Source: Amblyornis subalaris
Lineage: Eukaryota; Chordata; Aves; Passeriformes; Ptilonorhynchidae
Direction of reading: 5' to 3'
Assembly: GCA_018881555.1 (NCBI GenBank)
Contig: JACAXG010000012.1
Location: 5,940,087-6,004,086, forward strand
Length of the DNA stretch: 64,000 nucleotides
The notes under the pieces were generated by a model. It did not search any database and was not told the origin of the DNA. It saw nothing but the letters and a program-made list of their open reading frames with translations. Each line of letters starts with the position of its first letter. Positions within the stretch are counted from its first letter, which is position 1. The position numbers and the translations under genes were made by a program. Positions 15,501-27,514 of the stretch are shown here, in pieces.

Positions 15501-16861
15501 GAAGGAAGCCCTCCTGATAACCAGGCTGCCTAAAGGCCCACAGGAACAGTGCAATGCGGCAAAACTACACATGCCACTGTGCAGTGAGGGAAGAAAGCTA
15601 AAAAGAAGAAAGCAACTACCTGGTAGTTCTCTGATTTTGACAGACTAGAGCAATTTCCATAGAAGAAAGAAGTTTTCCTGAAATAGGAAGAATTACTACA
15701 TACAAGTCCAAGCAAGAGACATTCAGCATCCCTGTCAAAGCATGAAGACCTGGCTTGACCCCTTAGAGCCTAAGGCAAACCACATTATGAAGCTTTTGGT
15801 TTGGAGAAAGTACACATAAGCCAAATCCCAGTGGAAAGACTTGTCCAGAGAGCCATTAACCATCTCCGAACACTGCACTGCTGCACTTATTTGCAAACGA
15901 GCCCATAACACAGATGGCTCCCCCAGCACCAGTACAGAACACCCCAGGGTAATTGCTACTGGGAGCCAAGAGTGAGGGAGAGAAAAATCCTTCAAGCTCC
16001 AGAATCCCCATTTGACTGCTGCAATTACAGAGGTAAAGCCACCCAGACCTACTGTATCCAAGATGGAAGGAAAAACAGACAAGATTTTTGTTGAAGTCAT
16101 CCCTCTGAGAGCAGAAAGCCCCACACAGCGAAATTTCCAGTTCCTACTCAGCTCATCTGCAGTCGCAGGCAGGCACATACAGAGCCATGCTGGCTGGAAG
16201 GAGGGAGTCACACGTATTCTTCGGAACACTGCTCAGGTCAACCACCATGCTCCCATCACAAAGCAGACAGAAGGATAGAAAGGTCTCAGAAACAGCCTAA
16301 TAGTTTTCCTATTAAAATTATTTCATTCTCCAAGAGATCCTGGAACTGCAACAGATCACACAATTGTGGCATCTATGTCAACAGGCAAACCAAAACCCCC
16401 TTTATTTTCAGTATCAGTACTCAACATTTAAGAATTTGGAAGTCCTACTGAAAAACTCATCATCTACCCCAGACTTCAGGAAAAACCTGGCATTTGGAGN
16501 ACACCACTGCCTTTTCCACTGGAACTAGCAAAGAAGTAGGACATTAAGAGTCCCTCAAAAATGTTCAGCAGCTCAGTGCTACACAGTACAAACCCAAATT
16601 GTCAGAGAAAGAAGTATCAGCATATATTTAATACATGTGCAGTAAAAGTCCAAATCCTAATACAATTGGCAGCAACTTGTCAGTGCTGCTTTCCATGAGA
16701 CTCCTGAAGTTCTGCCATCTGCTATAGGTCTGACCTTAAGCACCGCATACTTCATTACCTTGCAGGAACTAAGAAAGTTTTCTGATGTCTGTGTAATCAA
16801 AGGGTGAAAAAATGTTACACAAAATAGCAATTTAGGCAGGTGAATCTTTCCTGGGGAGAAA

Positions 16862-16922
16862 AAAATAACAAACACCACAAAACAAACAAAACAAACACAA
16901 CAAAACAAAACAAAACAAAAAA
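16862..16922. repeat. A-rich (CAAA/CAAAA)n simple repeat
   Basis: The plus strand is a tract of adenines broken by single cytosines at 4-5 base spacing (AAACAAAC..., then AAAACAAAAC...). On the minus strand it is T-rich with single G. It creates spurious Phe/Val/Cys-rich open frames on the minus strand (16657-17039). No retroelement body is recognisable next to it, so I call it simple repeat only. Confidence 0.85.
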
Positions 16923-18279
16923 TCCCAAACCATAGCATATACTCTCCATCTCTGGAAGCATGGAGCAATATATACCAAAATTTATTCTTCCTGTCTGCAC
17001 CTTAAAATCCTTCACTGATGGCAATAACAAGACAATCATAGACCCCAGTTCCTGATATATGGCAATTCAATCTACATTAAAGGAGCCAGAACATAAAGTG
17101 GCAATCATATTAGAGCTCTACACACAGGCCTAAATAACTAATGAATCACACTACAGATCACATACACAGAGACCTGCAGTTAATCCCAAATACGAAGGAG
17201 AAGAACCTTCAGCATTGAGAGACAGCATTACCAAGGCACCCAGACTGGCTCCCCAAGAGGAAGGACTGTGCACCCACACCACTGGGGGGGTTACCAGGAC
17301 TCAGGGGTCTCACTGAGAAGCAGGTATTTCAGTCTGAGCACAACGCTGCATTAGCACAGCTACACTATTGGGAGGAGAGGAGTCAATAGCAGGGCATGGC
17401 TCCGTATTTGTTCAGTTTCAGTAGCTCTGGTATCCCAACACGGTTACATGAAACGAACCGTAATGACCTTATTTGTGAGCATCTAACTGTTTCTTTCCTT
17501 CTCTCAATGCTGACTCTATGGCTATTAGACCTTACCCACANGAGTTTTAAGTTCTGTCCAATACACAACTAAAATAAACCTGGTATTTTAAGCCTGGACA
17601 AGCTAACCACGCCATACCAGAAAGCAAACACGCTGCCTGGAAACGGCATTCCTGAATACAACTTTGATTTCTCCTTCACGTAAATACTGGGAGGTCACTG
17701 AAATAAACAAGCACTTTTAGGAGTGTGTACGCAGTTTTAAAAGTAAGTATATGTTTTTACAGTTTCTAGGAGAAAAAACGTCTACTTGGATAAGTTTAAG
17801 GCGCATTCCTTTGCTTCTAAAACTTTTGCGTATAATTTCACTTGATCAAATCCTTTAACCGCACTTTCTCAGCGTGTTGCCGTGTGAACAACAGAGAGCA
17901 ACGACGACGTGCCACAGAAGCCTCATCACAAAACTCAGGCGCATCCCACAAAACCATACCCTCTCTGTGCTCTAGTTTATGTACCTGCCAGAGAGTATAA
18001 GCNGGGAAAAGTTGATGCCGCAGAAACAAAATCAAATCCTCTTACTGCTCTGCCTGGGGCTAAGAGGCCATAAAAATATTCTTTCTACATTCTGTCCTTT
18101 TCGTATTCTGTCCCATTCCGTCCCACCAAGAAGGCAAGGCTGTTGCCAGAGAGAGATGGTTCAGGTACAAGACGCTCATTGCGTTATGAGCGATTTACTT
18201 TCCTTTTCGATCAGCAAAGTAACTTCGAAGGAAAGAGATGTGCCTGACACCACCGCCTTTTGGCACCTGACTGTAATCC

Positions 18280-18960
18280 CGTGTTAAGGTGACTGCGCTG
18301 CGCCGCACCGCCCGGAGAGCCCCGGCCGCCTCTCCCCGCACGCCGCGGGCAGTCCGGCTCGCCCCGCCGCCCGCTCCCCGCGGCAGCGGCCTGAGCCTGA
18401 GCCGGGGCCCGGCCCCGGGGCGGACACCCCCGCCCCGCCCTGCCCCGTCCCACCTGTGGGGCTCTCGGGCAGGATGGGGCTCCAGCGGAGCCGCCGGGCG
18501 CTCAGCACCACGTCGCAGCTCCTCTTGCCGATCTCGAAGATGCCCCTGAGGAGNGGCTCGTCCCCGGCCCGGGCCGGCGGGGTCGCCGCCAGCGGGGCCA
18601 CTCTCCGCCGTCGCTCCTGGGGCGCCGCCCGGGCGCGGCTCTGCGGGCGGGGGAGCGGGGCCGCGGCGCCGGGCATGGCGACGGCACCCCGCACCGGCCC
18701 CGCCGCCCGCGCCCCGCGTCCCGCCGGGGCCGAGGCAGCGCCCGCCCCGCCCCGCAGGCGGGGCCGCGGCCGCCGGGGGGCCGGCGGGAGGGCCCTCGTC
18801 CCGGGCCGGCGGCGGGACGGAGCGGTCGGGCTGCGGGGCGAGGGTCTCTGCCGGCGCCGGCCGCAGCGCAGGGCCGCACACGGCCGGGACCCCGCGCCAG
18901 GTGCGGTGCTTACAGGGTAGCAATGGGAGCGGCCAGAAGGCGCTCCGGCATCTCAGCGCT
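18280..18960. promoter_or_regulatory. CERKL: CpG island at the 5' end of CERKL
   Basis: GC content and CpG density rise abruptly near 18280 and fall off near 18960, with AT-rich sequence on both sides. The island contains CERKL exon 1 and the sequence upstream of its ATG on the minus strand (18677-18960), so it is the likely promoter. I see no TATA box upstream of the ATG, which fits a dispersed CpG-island promoter. The transcription start cannot be placed from sequence. The many long frames on both strands here (up to 242 codons) are artefacts of low stop-codon frequency in GC-rich DNA. Confidence 0.85.
18454..18676 (-). CDS. CERKL: Ceramide kinase-like protein, first coding exon (residues 1-74 plus one base)
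   Basis: The minus-strand translation contains [18 protein letters not shown] followed by [14 protein letters not shown]. This closely matches human CERKL (LLRGIFEIG...SCDVVLS...LRWRPIQPERPA), the start of its PH-like domain. The exon closes at CACAG|GTGGGA (donor GT at 18453-18452) after 74 codons plus one base. Human exon 1 ends after 79 codons plus one base, at the equivalent Gly, and carries the known c.238+1 splice site, so phase and position both agree. I chose the ATG at 18676 because it has a GCC-ATG context; the frame extends upstream only to a GTG at 18694. The N-terminal 40 residues (Ala/Pro/Arg-rich) are divergent. An N at 18554 falls in the third base of codon 41 (CCN), so that residue is proline whatever the base. 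Known: CERKL resembles ceramide kinase but lacks demonstrated ceramide kinase activity; human loss causes retinitis pigmentosa/cone-rod dystrophy. Remaining exons lie outside the window. Confidence 0.9.
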
Positions 18961-21567
18961 GCGCTCGCCTCAGCTGCATCCCCAAGGAGAGCAATGAAGG
19001 AACGCTCCAGCGGTAGAAATTAATTTTCCTTGTCAGAGCCCCACGTCTTTCACTTTTCTGTTATCATTAACAACATTGCTGTTACTTAGCTTTAGAAAAC
19101 TACGACATGAAGTTCTAATAGCCCTCTTATACTAAAAAGGCTGAGTCTTTCGCAGGTTGTGACTATGAAATAACCTTAATGTAAATACCGTGTTGACATT
19201 TGTACTGCAAAACAGATCATTGCCGTAAACCTGGGTGGAGGTAGCACCCAGTTATACCCATCATTCACAAGGACTGAGCAATACAGTGACTCCGAGTCTG
19301 ATCCTGACTCATNCAACGACAGATCCTCTGTCAAGGGGGCCGATTCAGAAAGGGTAACCAGAAGGGCTGCATAATCATTCCTCACCCTCGNTGCTTGAAT
19401 GCAGGGTAGGGACGCCACTTTACTCCTGCTCTATAAATGGCAGACTTTACTGTTTGGAGGTGTGACAGCTTTACTCCCAGGTGCTGGAAGATTCACTGAT
19501 GACAATCACATGAGAGCTGCGGCATCAGCTCCAATTTATAAGGTGCTCCTGAGCGTATAAGGGCTAACCTTGTAAATGTATAAAGTTTTATAATGTCATG
19601 GTGGCTTAGTAGTGCATAAAAAGGATATTTTTAAACGAGAGGTTCAGTAATTTTATCTTTAGTGTTTGTAACAAGACAAATGTAAATGTACTTCTGAGAA
19701 ATAAAGCAATAAATTTAAAATACTGCCTTTTGCTTATGGATACAAGTTACAGTTCAAACCCCATGTTAGAATATCCAAGGTTCTTCCTGTGATGTTTATC
19801 ACTCTAGAAGAGAAATGCTGTTACAGGTAAGGACATCTGATTGAAATCAAACCAGCCAGGAGTTCGTGAGATGATACATGTTCTCAAGACTACCAAGCTG
19901 CCTTTCTTCATAGTTCCAGAAAAGCCAATACCAAGCTACTAATTATGTAGCTGAGAAGACAGGTTTAAGACACATTTTAAAAGTCACCATGGTACGACTT
20001 TATGATACCTCTTTCCATCCATTACTTTGCCATGTTTAAACTATATTCCAAATATTTGTTAAATATGCAACCTGTAAGTGCTTTTCAATTTGCATCGAGC
20101 CATTAATACAGCTTTCACTGAAGTGTGGCCCTCACCAATTTGCCTTTCAGAATCACAACATGACCGCTTAAGGTTTTTGCTTGCTTAAAGTTGTTGGAGT
20201 CAATAGTCCTATTCTGACTTTAATTGTCTCACTATTTTTCTTGTCTCTTAGATCTTCTTTTTTGGGATATAAATATCTCAACTGCAGAGTAATCAGATAG
20301 AATAAGNTATAAATAATTGAAATTATGTGTAGACTGTGGAAGTTTTGTGCAAAAAATCTTTAAGAAAAAAAAAGTGAGTGACAAGGCAGGAAAAACTGCA
20401 AGCCAAACAAACAAGCTTGCCTTAACATTTATCATTCTGGTACAGCAGGAGATGAACCAATTCAACTTGTGTCTGTTATTTGGTGTCAGTGATCTTTAAT
20501 GTGTTTACACTGATGTCATTCAAAAGGAAAGCTAAATCATTAAGTGAAGATAAAGCGTAACATGAAACTGGATATAGTCGAATCCCTTTTGAGTCTGTAT
20601 GCCCTGTACAATCCCCTGCAGTCATTTGTATTTTTTTCTGGGACGATTTATTAGCCTAGTGTATATTATGTATTATCACCAGATAATTTCTCATAAGGTA
20701 CAGGAAAGCATAAGCTGATAACTGGCTTAGAATCATAATAATACTGTTTTCAGTACCATCCGTGAAAAACTATTGCAGTTCCTAAGAGACTTATAATGTC
20801 CTTCAACTGATGTAATTAAAACTTCTAATACCCTCTCATAGACATTACTTGAAAAGTGTATTAAATCAGTAACAGTTAAGATACTAAATGTATTAGATAG
20901 AAACATAAAATAGTAAGAGAACTGTATATAGTAAAAAAAACCATAGTAAGAACATGCAAGTCTGTTTGCTCTGTTTTGCTACAGTTCGCAAATCCTCAAT
21001 TCCCACAATTCTTTGAAAATCTGAGATAGACACTTTTTTCCAAGGGATAAAAATTCTAAGCAAGTCTACTCTAACAGACTTTTTTTTTTTTAGTTATTAC
21101 AACTTTCATATTTGCACACTGAATTTGGAAATAAATAGAATAGTCCAGCAATATAATTTTATCAATTTTTCTAGACTTTGTCTGGAACTCTCACAAATAG
21201 AACTTCCCTGTGCTTTGTTGTAAGAAAATGGTTGTGTGTATTGATAATCTAACATAGTATCTTCTGTGATGTTCTCATCTCAGATAAAGAAAAAAAAGAT
21301 GCAAGGCAATCAGTAGGAATTGTTAGGAGGCATTCAAGTAGCATAGAGCACTGAGCCTGCATGCAACAGTCTTGATTTCTTCTACATCTTTGGTCATAGA
21401 CAAATTTTGGAAGTGGAGTATATCAGTACCTATGAGAACAGAATGATCAAAGGACTTCTAGAAGTACAGTGTGCTGCATGAGGAAACAGGATGATGTAGA
21501 AGACACTGCAAGTCAGCCAAAGCAGCTAAAGTGTGTTTTACTTNCCTGTTCTCTCACATGCGTTTTG
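18961..21567. other. CERKL-NEUROD1 intergenic stretch, no gene seen
   Basis: This is AT-rich sequence between the CERKL CpG island and the CR1 copy. Open frames are short and without family resemblance. I see no RNA gene, satellite or clear mobile element here. Distal promoter elements of CERKL could lie at its left end, but nothing specific supports that. Confidence 0.6.
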
Positions 21568-21881
21568 ATTCCAGTACCTGAAAGGAGCTTACAAGAAAGA
21601 TGGAGAGAGACTTTTAAAAGAGCATGTTGTGACAGAGAAGTGGGAATGGTTTCCAAATGAGAATAGGTTCCGATTAGGTATTAGGAAAAAGTTCTTTACT
21701 GTGGGGGTGGTGAGGCACTGGAACAGGCTGCTCAGAGAAGTTGTGGATGCCCCATCCCTGGAGGTGTTTAAGGCCAGACTGGATGGAGCTCTGAGCAACC
21801 TGCTCTAGTGACAGGTGACCCTGGACATAGCAGGGGCGTTGGTACGAGGTAGTCTTTAAGGTGATTCTATGATTCAATACC
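21568..21881 (+). mobile_element. CR1 LINE, 3'-end fragment (plus orientation)
   Basis: From 'cagtacctgaaaggagctt' through 'attaggaaaaagttcttta', 'gtgaggcactggaacaggct', 'gatgccccatccctggaggt' and 'ctgagcaacctgctctagtg' to 'tctttaag' and a final 'gattctatgattc', this follows the avian CR1 3' end almost base for base. It ends in the ATTCTATGAT-type terminal microsatellite that marks CR1 3' ends. It is severely 5'-truncated, as most CR1 copies are, and encodes no complete protein. The similarity is high enough to suggest a moderately young copy. Such elements are abundant in birds and support the avian call. Confidence 0.92.
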
Positions 21882-24800
21882 AACAGATACAAGAAAATAG
21901 AGAGGCCCCCTTCACCTCTTAGTAAAGAGTAAGTTGAATAACATTTTTTATAATAAACTTTGAAATTAAATTTTACAAACTTTCGGATAGTTTCCAGAGA
22001 GGTTGTGGAGCTGCCTTAGAAATTTTCTTAACATTTTTATTTGGTTAGGTATTTTTAGACAACTATCTCAAGCAAAGTCAAAACAAAAAGAGGCAGGGGG
22101 GAGGAGACACACCAGAAAGGGTAGCAAAGCCTTTGTCAAGCACAGCAAGGGCCAGCTGCTCCCAAAGAAACAGGGAGCCAAGGTGCCAGGGCAGGGACCT
22201 TTCTGGCCGGGACTCACGTGGTAGTACCTGAGCAAAAAAGTCCGGCAAGTGTGCTAGAATCCATCAAGAACCCAAATCATCAGTTAAGTTTACAATGACG
22301 AGGCAGATCTGGATCAGCAGCGTTCACAGCCAGATCAAAGTTGTGGCTGAGTTGAAGACCAGCATCCCACAGCATCTGTAAATAAAAGAGTTGTAGTCCC
22401 AGACTGAGCTTGAATAGAGATCCAGGCCCATGAGTAGGGTCAGTGAGGGGGTTGCAAGTGAGTCTGCTCAGGGTTTTTAAAGCTCAGAAGTGTTCTCATG
22501 GCCCTTGCAGCCAGAAGCACAAGAGAAGGAATTCTAAGGAATAGTAGGAGCAGGCTGCTTTATAAAGGAAGTAGGGTTTAGAGTGATTACAATTCGGGTA
22601 GGACCCCATATATCTGACCAAGGCAAACAGAACTGTGTGTAACTAAGTTCAGCAAGAGTCCAGATAGCTAGACAAACCCCTTGTGACAAGGTAGGTCCAA
22701 CATCAAGCTGAAAAGCAGTCATTACGTCAGGTCTGGTGACAGTAGCCAGTGACAGAGCCAGCCCAGCAGCCANCAGGGATGCCTATATTATCAAGGCAGG
22801 TCCAAGGTCAAACAAAGATATCAAGTTTGTGGGTCAGGACCTGGACATGGCACAGACATGGCTACAGTAACATGAAGGCAGACACCATGCATAAGAGCCT
22901 TTGCTAAAACATAGATCTTGCATGAGGGAGGAGAGAACTCCCTTGTGGTTTCTTAGTTTGTTCTCAGCAGTCTGGACCCAGAGGAGATTTTTCCCCAAGT
23001 CAGGGTGCTGGCCTTGAGCACAGGCAGATGACCTGGAAAAGGGAAGCATCCTCTGGGCCATGAGAAGAGGTACTAGGAAACAAGGAGAGGAGCTAAGCTC
23101 TCCTTAACTGACAGTGTTTTCTGGAAATCATCTCTTGCTGTCTAGATGCTAAGAAGTAGTAAGAGCCTCAGAACTCTGTTCCAGAAGAACCTTGTGAAGT
23201 GAAGAAAGAGGTAGTACAAGCTGTGACAGAAATAGTGAGTGAGGGAAGGATAGCTAGTGTTTACTGAAGGACAGCAAGCATGTAAAGCATGCTATTGGAA
23301 AAGTTCTCCCGCCTCAAGAAGAATATTTATAAAAATGCAATGAGGTAAGTAGGCAAGAAATGGGAAGGGCAGTTCTTGATTCATGGGCAATGTGATGCTT
23401 AAGTTAAGGAACGGGAATTTAGACAAGAAGAGATGAGAGGATGCTGCGGGGAAAATAGATTATGCCCATTCCAAGGTTTCAACCAAACATTTCTGGTAGC
23501 TGGCTTGTTTTCAGTAGCTAATTGAGATTTCCTTCTGGAGAAACCTGAATTTCAACGTTGGCAGCATACCCTTGGCTTGTATGTTTTTCTGGCTACTCTG
23601 TGTTTTTATACAATGAAGGTTTAGTGCATAGTCAGTTATAATTCAGCTGCTCATTCACAGACATTAGCTCTCCTAACTACACTACCTCCTTACATTTCTA
23701 CTTTAGGAAAGAATCTCTTGTAACTCTCGACATAAATTCAGCTCTGCTGTGCTGGTTTACAATGACTTCAAAGAAGTGACATTAAGCAGAACACCAATTT
23801 TTTTGCACAATAAACAAAGCCATAAATTATTCTGAAGGAAAATGGCATCCATGGTCTGTAGAACAGAGCATTATTATTACTATACATATTTGTATTTTCA
23901 AAAGAAGGAAAGATTAAAAAACAGAGAAAGAAAAGCAGGTAAGGAAATGGACAAACCTTTGCAAAGAGAACAACAAGAACAAGTGAAATTACTATGCAGG
24001 TATAAGAAGCTGCAGGAATGCAGTCTGAAGTTGAAGTAATTCCTGATACCCCTATGAATTGAAATTAATCTTAATCAGAACAATACAGGAAAATGTGGTA
24101 ATGGGAAGAATATAAAATGAGAATGTGTTGATCAGAGAACATTGTCTTTTCTTTGTATTTAGGTTGATATGCTATCTTTTTAAGGTAATATTTTTTTCTC
24201 TGAATCTTGTTTTCTATTGCTCTGTAACCAAAATGTTGGTAAATGTGTAAATATTACTCGCTTCTATTTTATTTCATACACAATGCAGTTAACTCTATGC
24301 TGCAAACTACTACAAGCTTGGAAACTGAAAACTAGGGCTGATATTCTATGTTTTACATACCCTGTAGGCAACCTAAATACTTAAGAGAACGCTTCGAGAG
24401 CATTGTCAGTTTTAATTTTGTATTGCATAGCTTCTGACAGTTTGTTAAATACATATATGAATTATTTAAAAACACTTATGTAGATATCTAAATCACAGTC
24501 TATTTGTAGATCTTCAGCTCACTATTTCAACATATATTTATTTACTATGTTTTTCAAGGTTTTTTTTTTAATATGGGATTTTCAGCTAAAGAAAGAGTGT
24601 AGACCATTTATAATTTCTGAAATAATTACCATACAACCCATCTTGGTCAATAAAAACAAAGACTAATTTCTGGCATATTTTCCCTGATACAGCACCAGGC
24701 AGAACTCCAAGTTTCATTTCTGTTCTTCCTCAATAGGAAAGAGTGAGAAATGAGTGGGTTTTGTTTGATTCTTTTATCTTTAGATACCTTCTATGTATAA

Positions 24801-26429
24801 AAAAGAGAATGGAATTTAACTCTTTAATTTCTAAAACTAGTTGACCAGATGCTTCTTTGAACAGAAGTATTGTAATTTTTTATAAAAAGAGACTCCTGTT
24901 TTCAATATGTCAAAAGCAATTGTAAAAGTCATACCGGATCTAGTTTTGATCAGTTACAATATCAAAATAATTGCAAGTATTTTTACTGTTACAGAAGACA
25001 GAAAAGATTTGTTTTACTTGCTCTCAATACTTAGTTTAGACTTATTTCTATTAATCCCCATTGCCTCTGGAATTGCATGTTGCTTTTTCATATTAGTATA
25101 TTAAAATTCTGGAACAGCATCTTTTGGAAAAAGTGGCTCTCTGTTTTCTTCTGGTGAATTCAGGAATCTTGGCTGTCCTTGAATTTACTTCCCTTCACCT
25201 GAAGAGTCCTCCTGAGTACACTTGGCCAAAGTCTGATGTTGTTCAGGCACATTGTTCATTTGGGCTAGGTAAAACCAGGGGCTTCACTCTCTCAGACATC
25301 TTGTAGACGTAACCTGGAATTCCATCATTTTGGATTCCTCTGCCATAGCTGGGGCCTCAGTCACGGGCAACAAGGGGTCTACAACGTCCAGACACTCTTC
25401 TGTTGTTTTGGAACACCAAGAAGGGAAAAGCTGCAAGTCATGACTGTTACTTATTTACTGTACCTGCAGAGATTTAACCTCAAGCACGCACTAGTGGCAG
25501 AGCAATTTCTGCTGTCAGAAGCATGTCATAAAGAAGAAGGAAAAGGCCATTGGTCACAACAAGCCCTAAAAACAGAGTTTTAGGCCTGTGCTGGATGACC
25601 CAGTATGCGCGTGGGTACAAATCAACCCCAGAGTTTTCTCTGCATGTGGAAGTTGGATAATCCCACTACAGCCTTAGTTAATTAGCGATATGATCGTAGG
25701 AGATGAACAGTGTGAGTAATTCTTTCCATTAAAAGAGACCTTGATAGACCTTCCTGTGGGAGTCATGAGCAGAAATTTCAACATTTGGCTTGATGTTAAT
25801 AGTATGAAAGAAATATCATGGAGACAGCAGAAGCATCAGCAAAGCGGGTGAGGGGAGATCTCAAAATTATTACACGGGTGGTGGTAGGAAAAAAACTACC
25901 CAAAACTAATTGAAATAACAAAACTCACAAGTGATTTGTAAAATAAAGCCTCCAGTTACCAAAATGCCTAATTAATTTTCCTTATTAGGTTGCTCATAAC
26001 ATTCAAATACTATTTTCTCTAAAGCATCACAGTAGCAAACATTCGGATAGCCTAGGTAGACCTTTTAAGTAGGTTGCATTGACTAGAGTTGAATTTTGTT
26101 ATCAACAGTGGAAAAAGAAAAGGTAATTGAAAAGGTTTCTTGTGGTTTGGAAATGCCTTCCAAATATCCATTAAACATTTAAGCGACTAAATTTGCAGAA
26201 TATGTTCCTGACATTGGCACTGGTTCTGTGGTATTTCTCTCATCAGATGGAAGTACTGTGTGTTATGCAGAGTGCATTCATGCATAAACAATATCATTTT
26301 CATAAATTAAAACCTCCCCTGCAGAAGGAACATCTGTGCCTGCCTTTGAATAAAAGATGGTGGCATGTGAGTTGCCCCTTGACTGACTAGAAGAATCCTT
26401 ATGTTTAAGAAGAAGGCGCAAAACCAAAA
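21882..26429. other. Intergenic stretch 3' of NEUROD1, no gene seen
   Basis: No coding exon is recognisable. Base composition is mostly AT-rich, with a more mixed, purine-rich segment at about 22080-23450 that could be decayed repeat. Homeodomain-type TTAATTAG/TAATTAAT sites occur near 25675-25690 and 25965-25980; they are discussed as a possible conserved element. Confidence 0.55.
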
Positions 26430-27090
26430 GGCGAGCCAGCCTGGGTCAGATTTTCAATTTTATCTGAAAAATTGTCATTCATTTACTCCCCTCGGGTTAT
26501 CGAGGGTACATTTAGCTATATTGCTACTGAATGGGAAAGGTTAATCGGGTGCCTGAAAAGTAGCCTTTTGCTTTCTTTCTTTTCAGATTCGAGCATGGAG
26601 CTGTGAGCTCAGGAGAAACGCAGGGAGATGCTGCAAAATGCATCAGCCGGCATCACCATTAATTTTTAGAGTATTTTTAGCTGGGAAGCCTGGCAGCGGC
26701 GGGTGCTGAACTGCTAGGACAGGTTTGCCGTGCTTACACGTTGGATTTCCATAGCTATAAATACCTTTAATAGAGACGCCAGAAGATTGATTTCTCCTGG
26801 AAAAAGAAAAAAAAAAAAGAAAAAAAAAAAAAGAAAAAAAAGAAAAAAACCCTCGTTCCTAGGGAGGCCTGTTAACTTTCTGCTGGGTTTAAGTGAAATA
26901 TTTATGAAACACTTCCGCTTTGTGACAGGCTCCATATAAAGTATTTCAGGTAACGTCTTAAATCTCTTTCTGATCTTTGGAGGCAAAGACCTGTTGATAA
27001 TTGTTCCTGGTCATTAGGGGAATTGCTCTCCCGCAGCTTGTGTCCGGGCTTCTTAAGCCTCGGAATAATCGGTGACGATTAAAGAAACAC
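26430..27090. promoter_or_regulatory. Candidate conserved non-coding block downstream of NEUROD1
   Basis: The block is unique-looking sequence of intermediate GC between AT-rich flanks. It carries clustered homeodomain and K50-type cores (CATTAATTTT near 26660, TGATAATTGTT near 26995, CATTAGGGG near 27013, ATAATCGG near 27065) and AT-rich boxes (AGCTATAAATACC near 26752). It lies 0.4-1.1 kb past the NEUROD1 poly(A) signal. Function as an enhancer is inferred from motif density and location only; no alignment was possible. Confidence 0.35.
26801..26849. repeat. Polypurine A-rich tract
   Basis: Runs of 5-13 adenines separated by single guanines make an almost uninterrupted purine tract on the plus strand. 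It produces a false Lys/Arg-rich frame on plus and a Phe-rich frame on minus. Confidence 0.9.
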
Positions 27091-27099
27091 GTTTCCCCT

Positions 27100-27480
27100 C
27101 TGGGAAGAGGAGGGGACGGTGAATCGATAGCGCTGGGTCCAGGTCTGCCTGGCGGGGAAGGCGCACCTGCTGTCGCCGAGCCGCGGCCGAAGCGCCCGCT
27201 CCCGGTGTGCCGGTCCCGCCAGCGCTGGAAGCCCCGCGGGACGGGACGGGACGGGACGGGGCGGGTCGGGGACACTCCCGCGGCCCGGCAGGGGAGACCT
27301 GCGGACGGCAGGGCCGGGCTGAGCTGCCCGGGGACCGCCCGGGCGGGTGCGAAGCGTCCGGCGCCGGCAGCCGCGGCTCCCAGGCGAACTGCGCTGCTGC
27401 CCCGTTCCCCTACTTCAACACATCAGCATTGCAAATAGAGGGCTCGCTGTAAACAAACCAGCACCCCCGCCCCCCCGCCC
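27100..27480. promoter_or_regulatory. Small CpG island just past the 3' end of NEUROD1
   Basis: A GC- and CpG-dense patch of roughly 350 bp sits immediately beyond the predicted NEUROD1 cleavage site and is isolated from the main island by the AT-rich 3' UTR. It includes GC boxes (GGGGCGGG) and the pentamer repeat at 27236-27271. No exon with protein similarity is seen on either strand. It may be a cryptic or lncRNA promoter, an enhancer-associated orphan island, or simply GC-rich repeat. Confidence 0.55.
27236..27271. repeat. (GGGAC)n pentamer minisatellite
   Basis: Four perfect GGGAC units at 27238-27257 are followed by two diverged units (GGGGC, GGGTC). The G-run spacing gives G-quadruplex potential on the plus strand. 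Confidence 0.9.
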
Positions 27481-27514
27481 CACGTACTTCTCAAGGTAAG
27501 TAAAGAATCCGTGT

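Larger units (their letters stand above)
1..18453 (-). other. CERKL: CERKL intron 1 (partial, runs off the left edge)
   Basis: This stretch lies 3' of the GT splice donor of CERKL exon 1 on the minus strand and is AT-rich throughout. I looked for translated pieces of the known second exon (the PH-domain core with its LKDIFSVKLKRR-type and CDIWF-type motifs) and did not find them, so the stretch is best read as intron 1. That intron is also long, tens of kilobases, in mammals. The minus-strand frames at 323-517, 9740-9997, 13223-13552 and 15735-16229 match no family I know and lack coding character. Repeats inside it are listed separately. Known: CERKL order and strand relative to NEUROD1. Inferred: that the intron extends past base 1. 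Confidence 0.7.

Noticed and set aside
15735..16229. 164-codon minus-strand open frame in CERKL intron 1
   Set aside because: No recognisable motif; a rough expectation for 64 kb on two strands allows a few chance frames of this length. A decayed repeat origin is possible but unproven.
18195..18923. 242-codon minus-strand frame and other long frames in the CERKL CpG island
   Set aside because: Different frame from the CERKL homology; composition artefact of the island.
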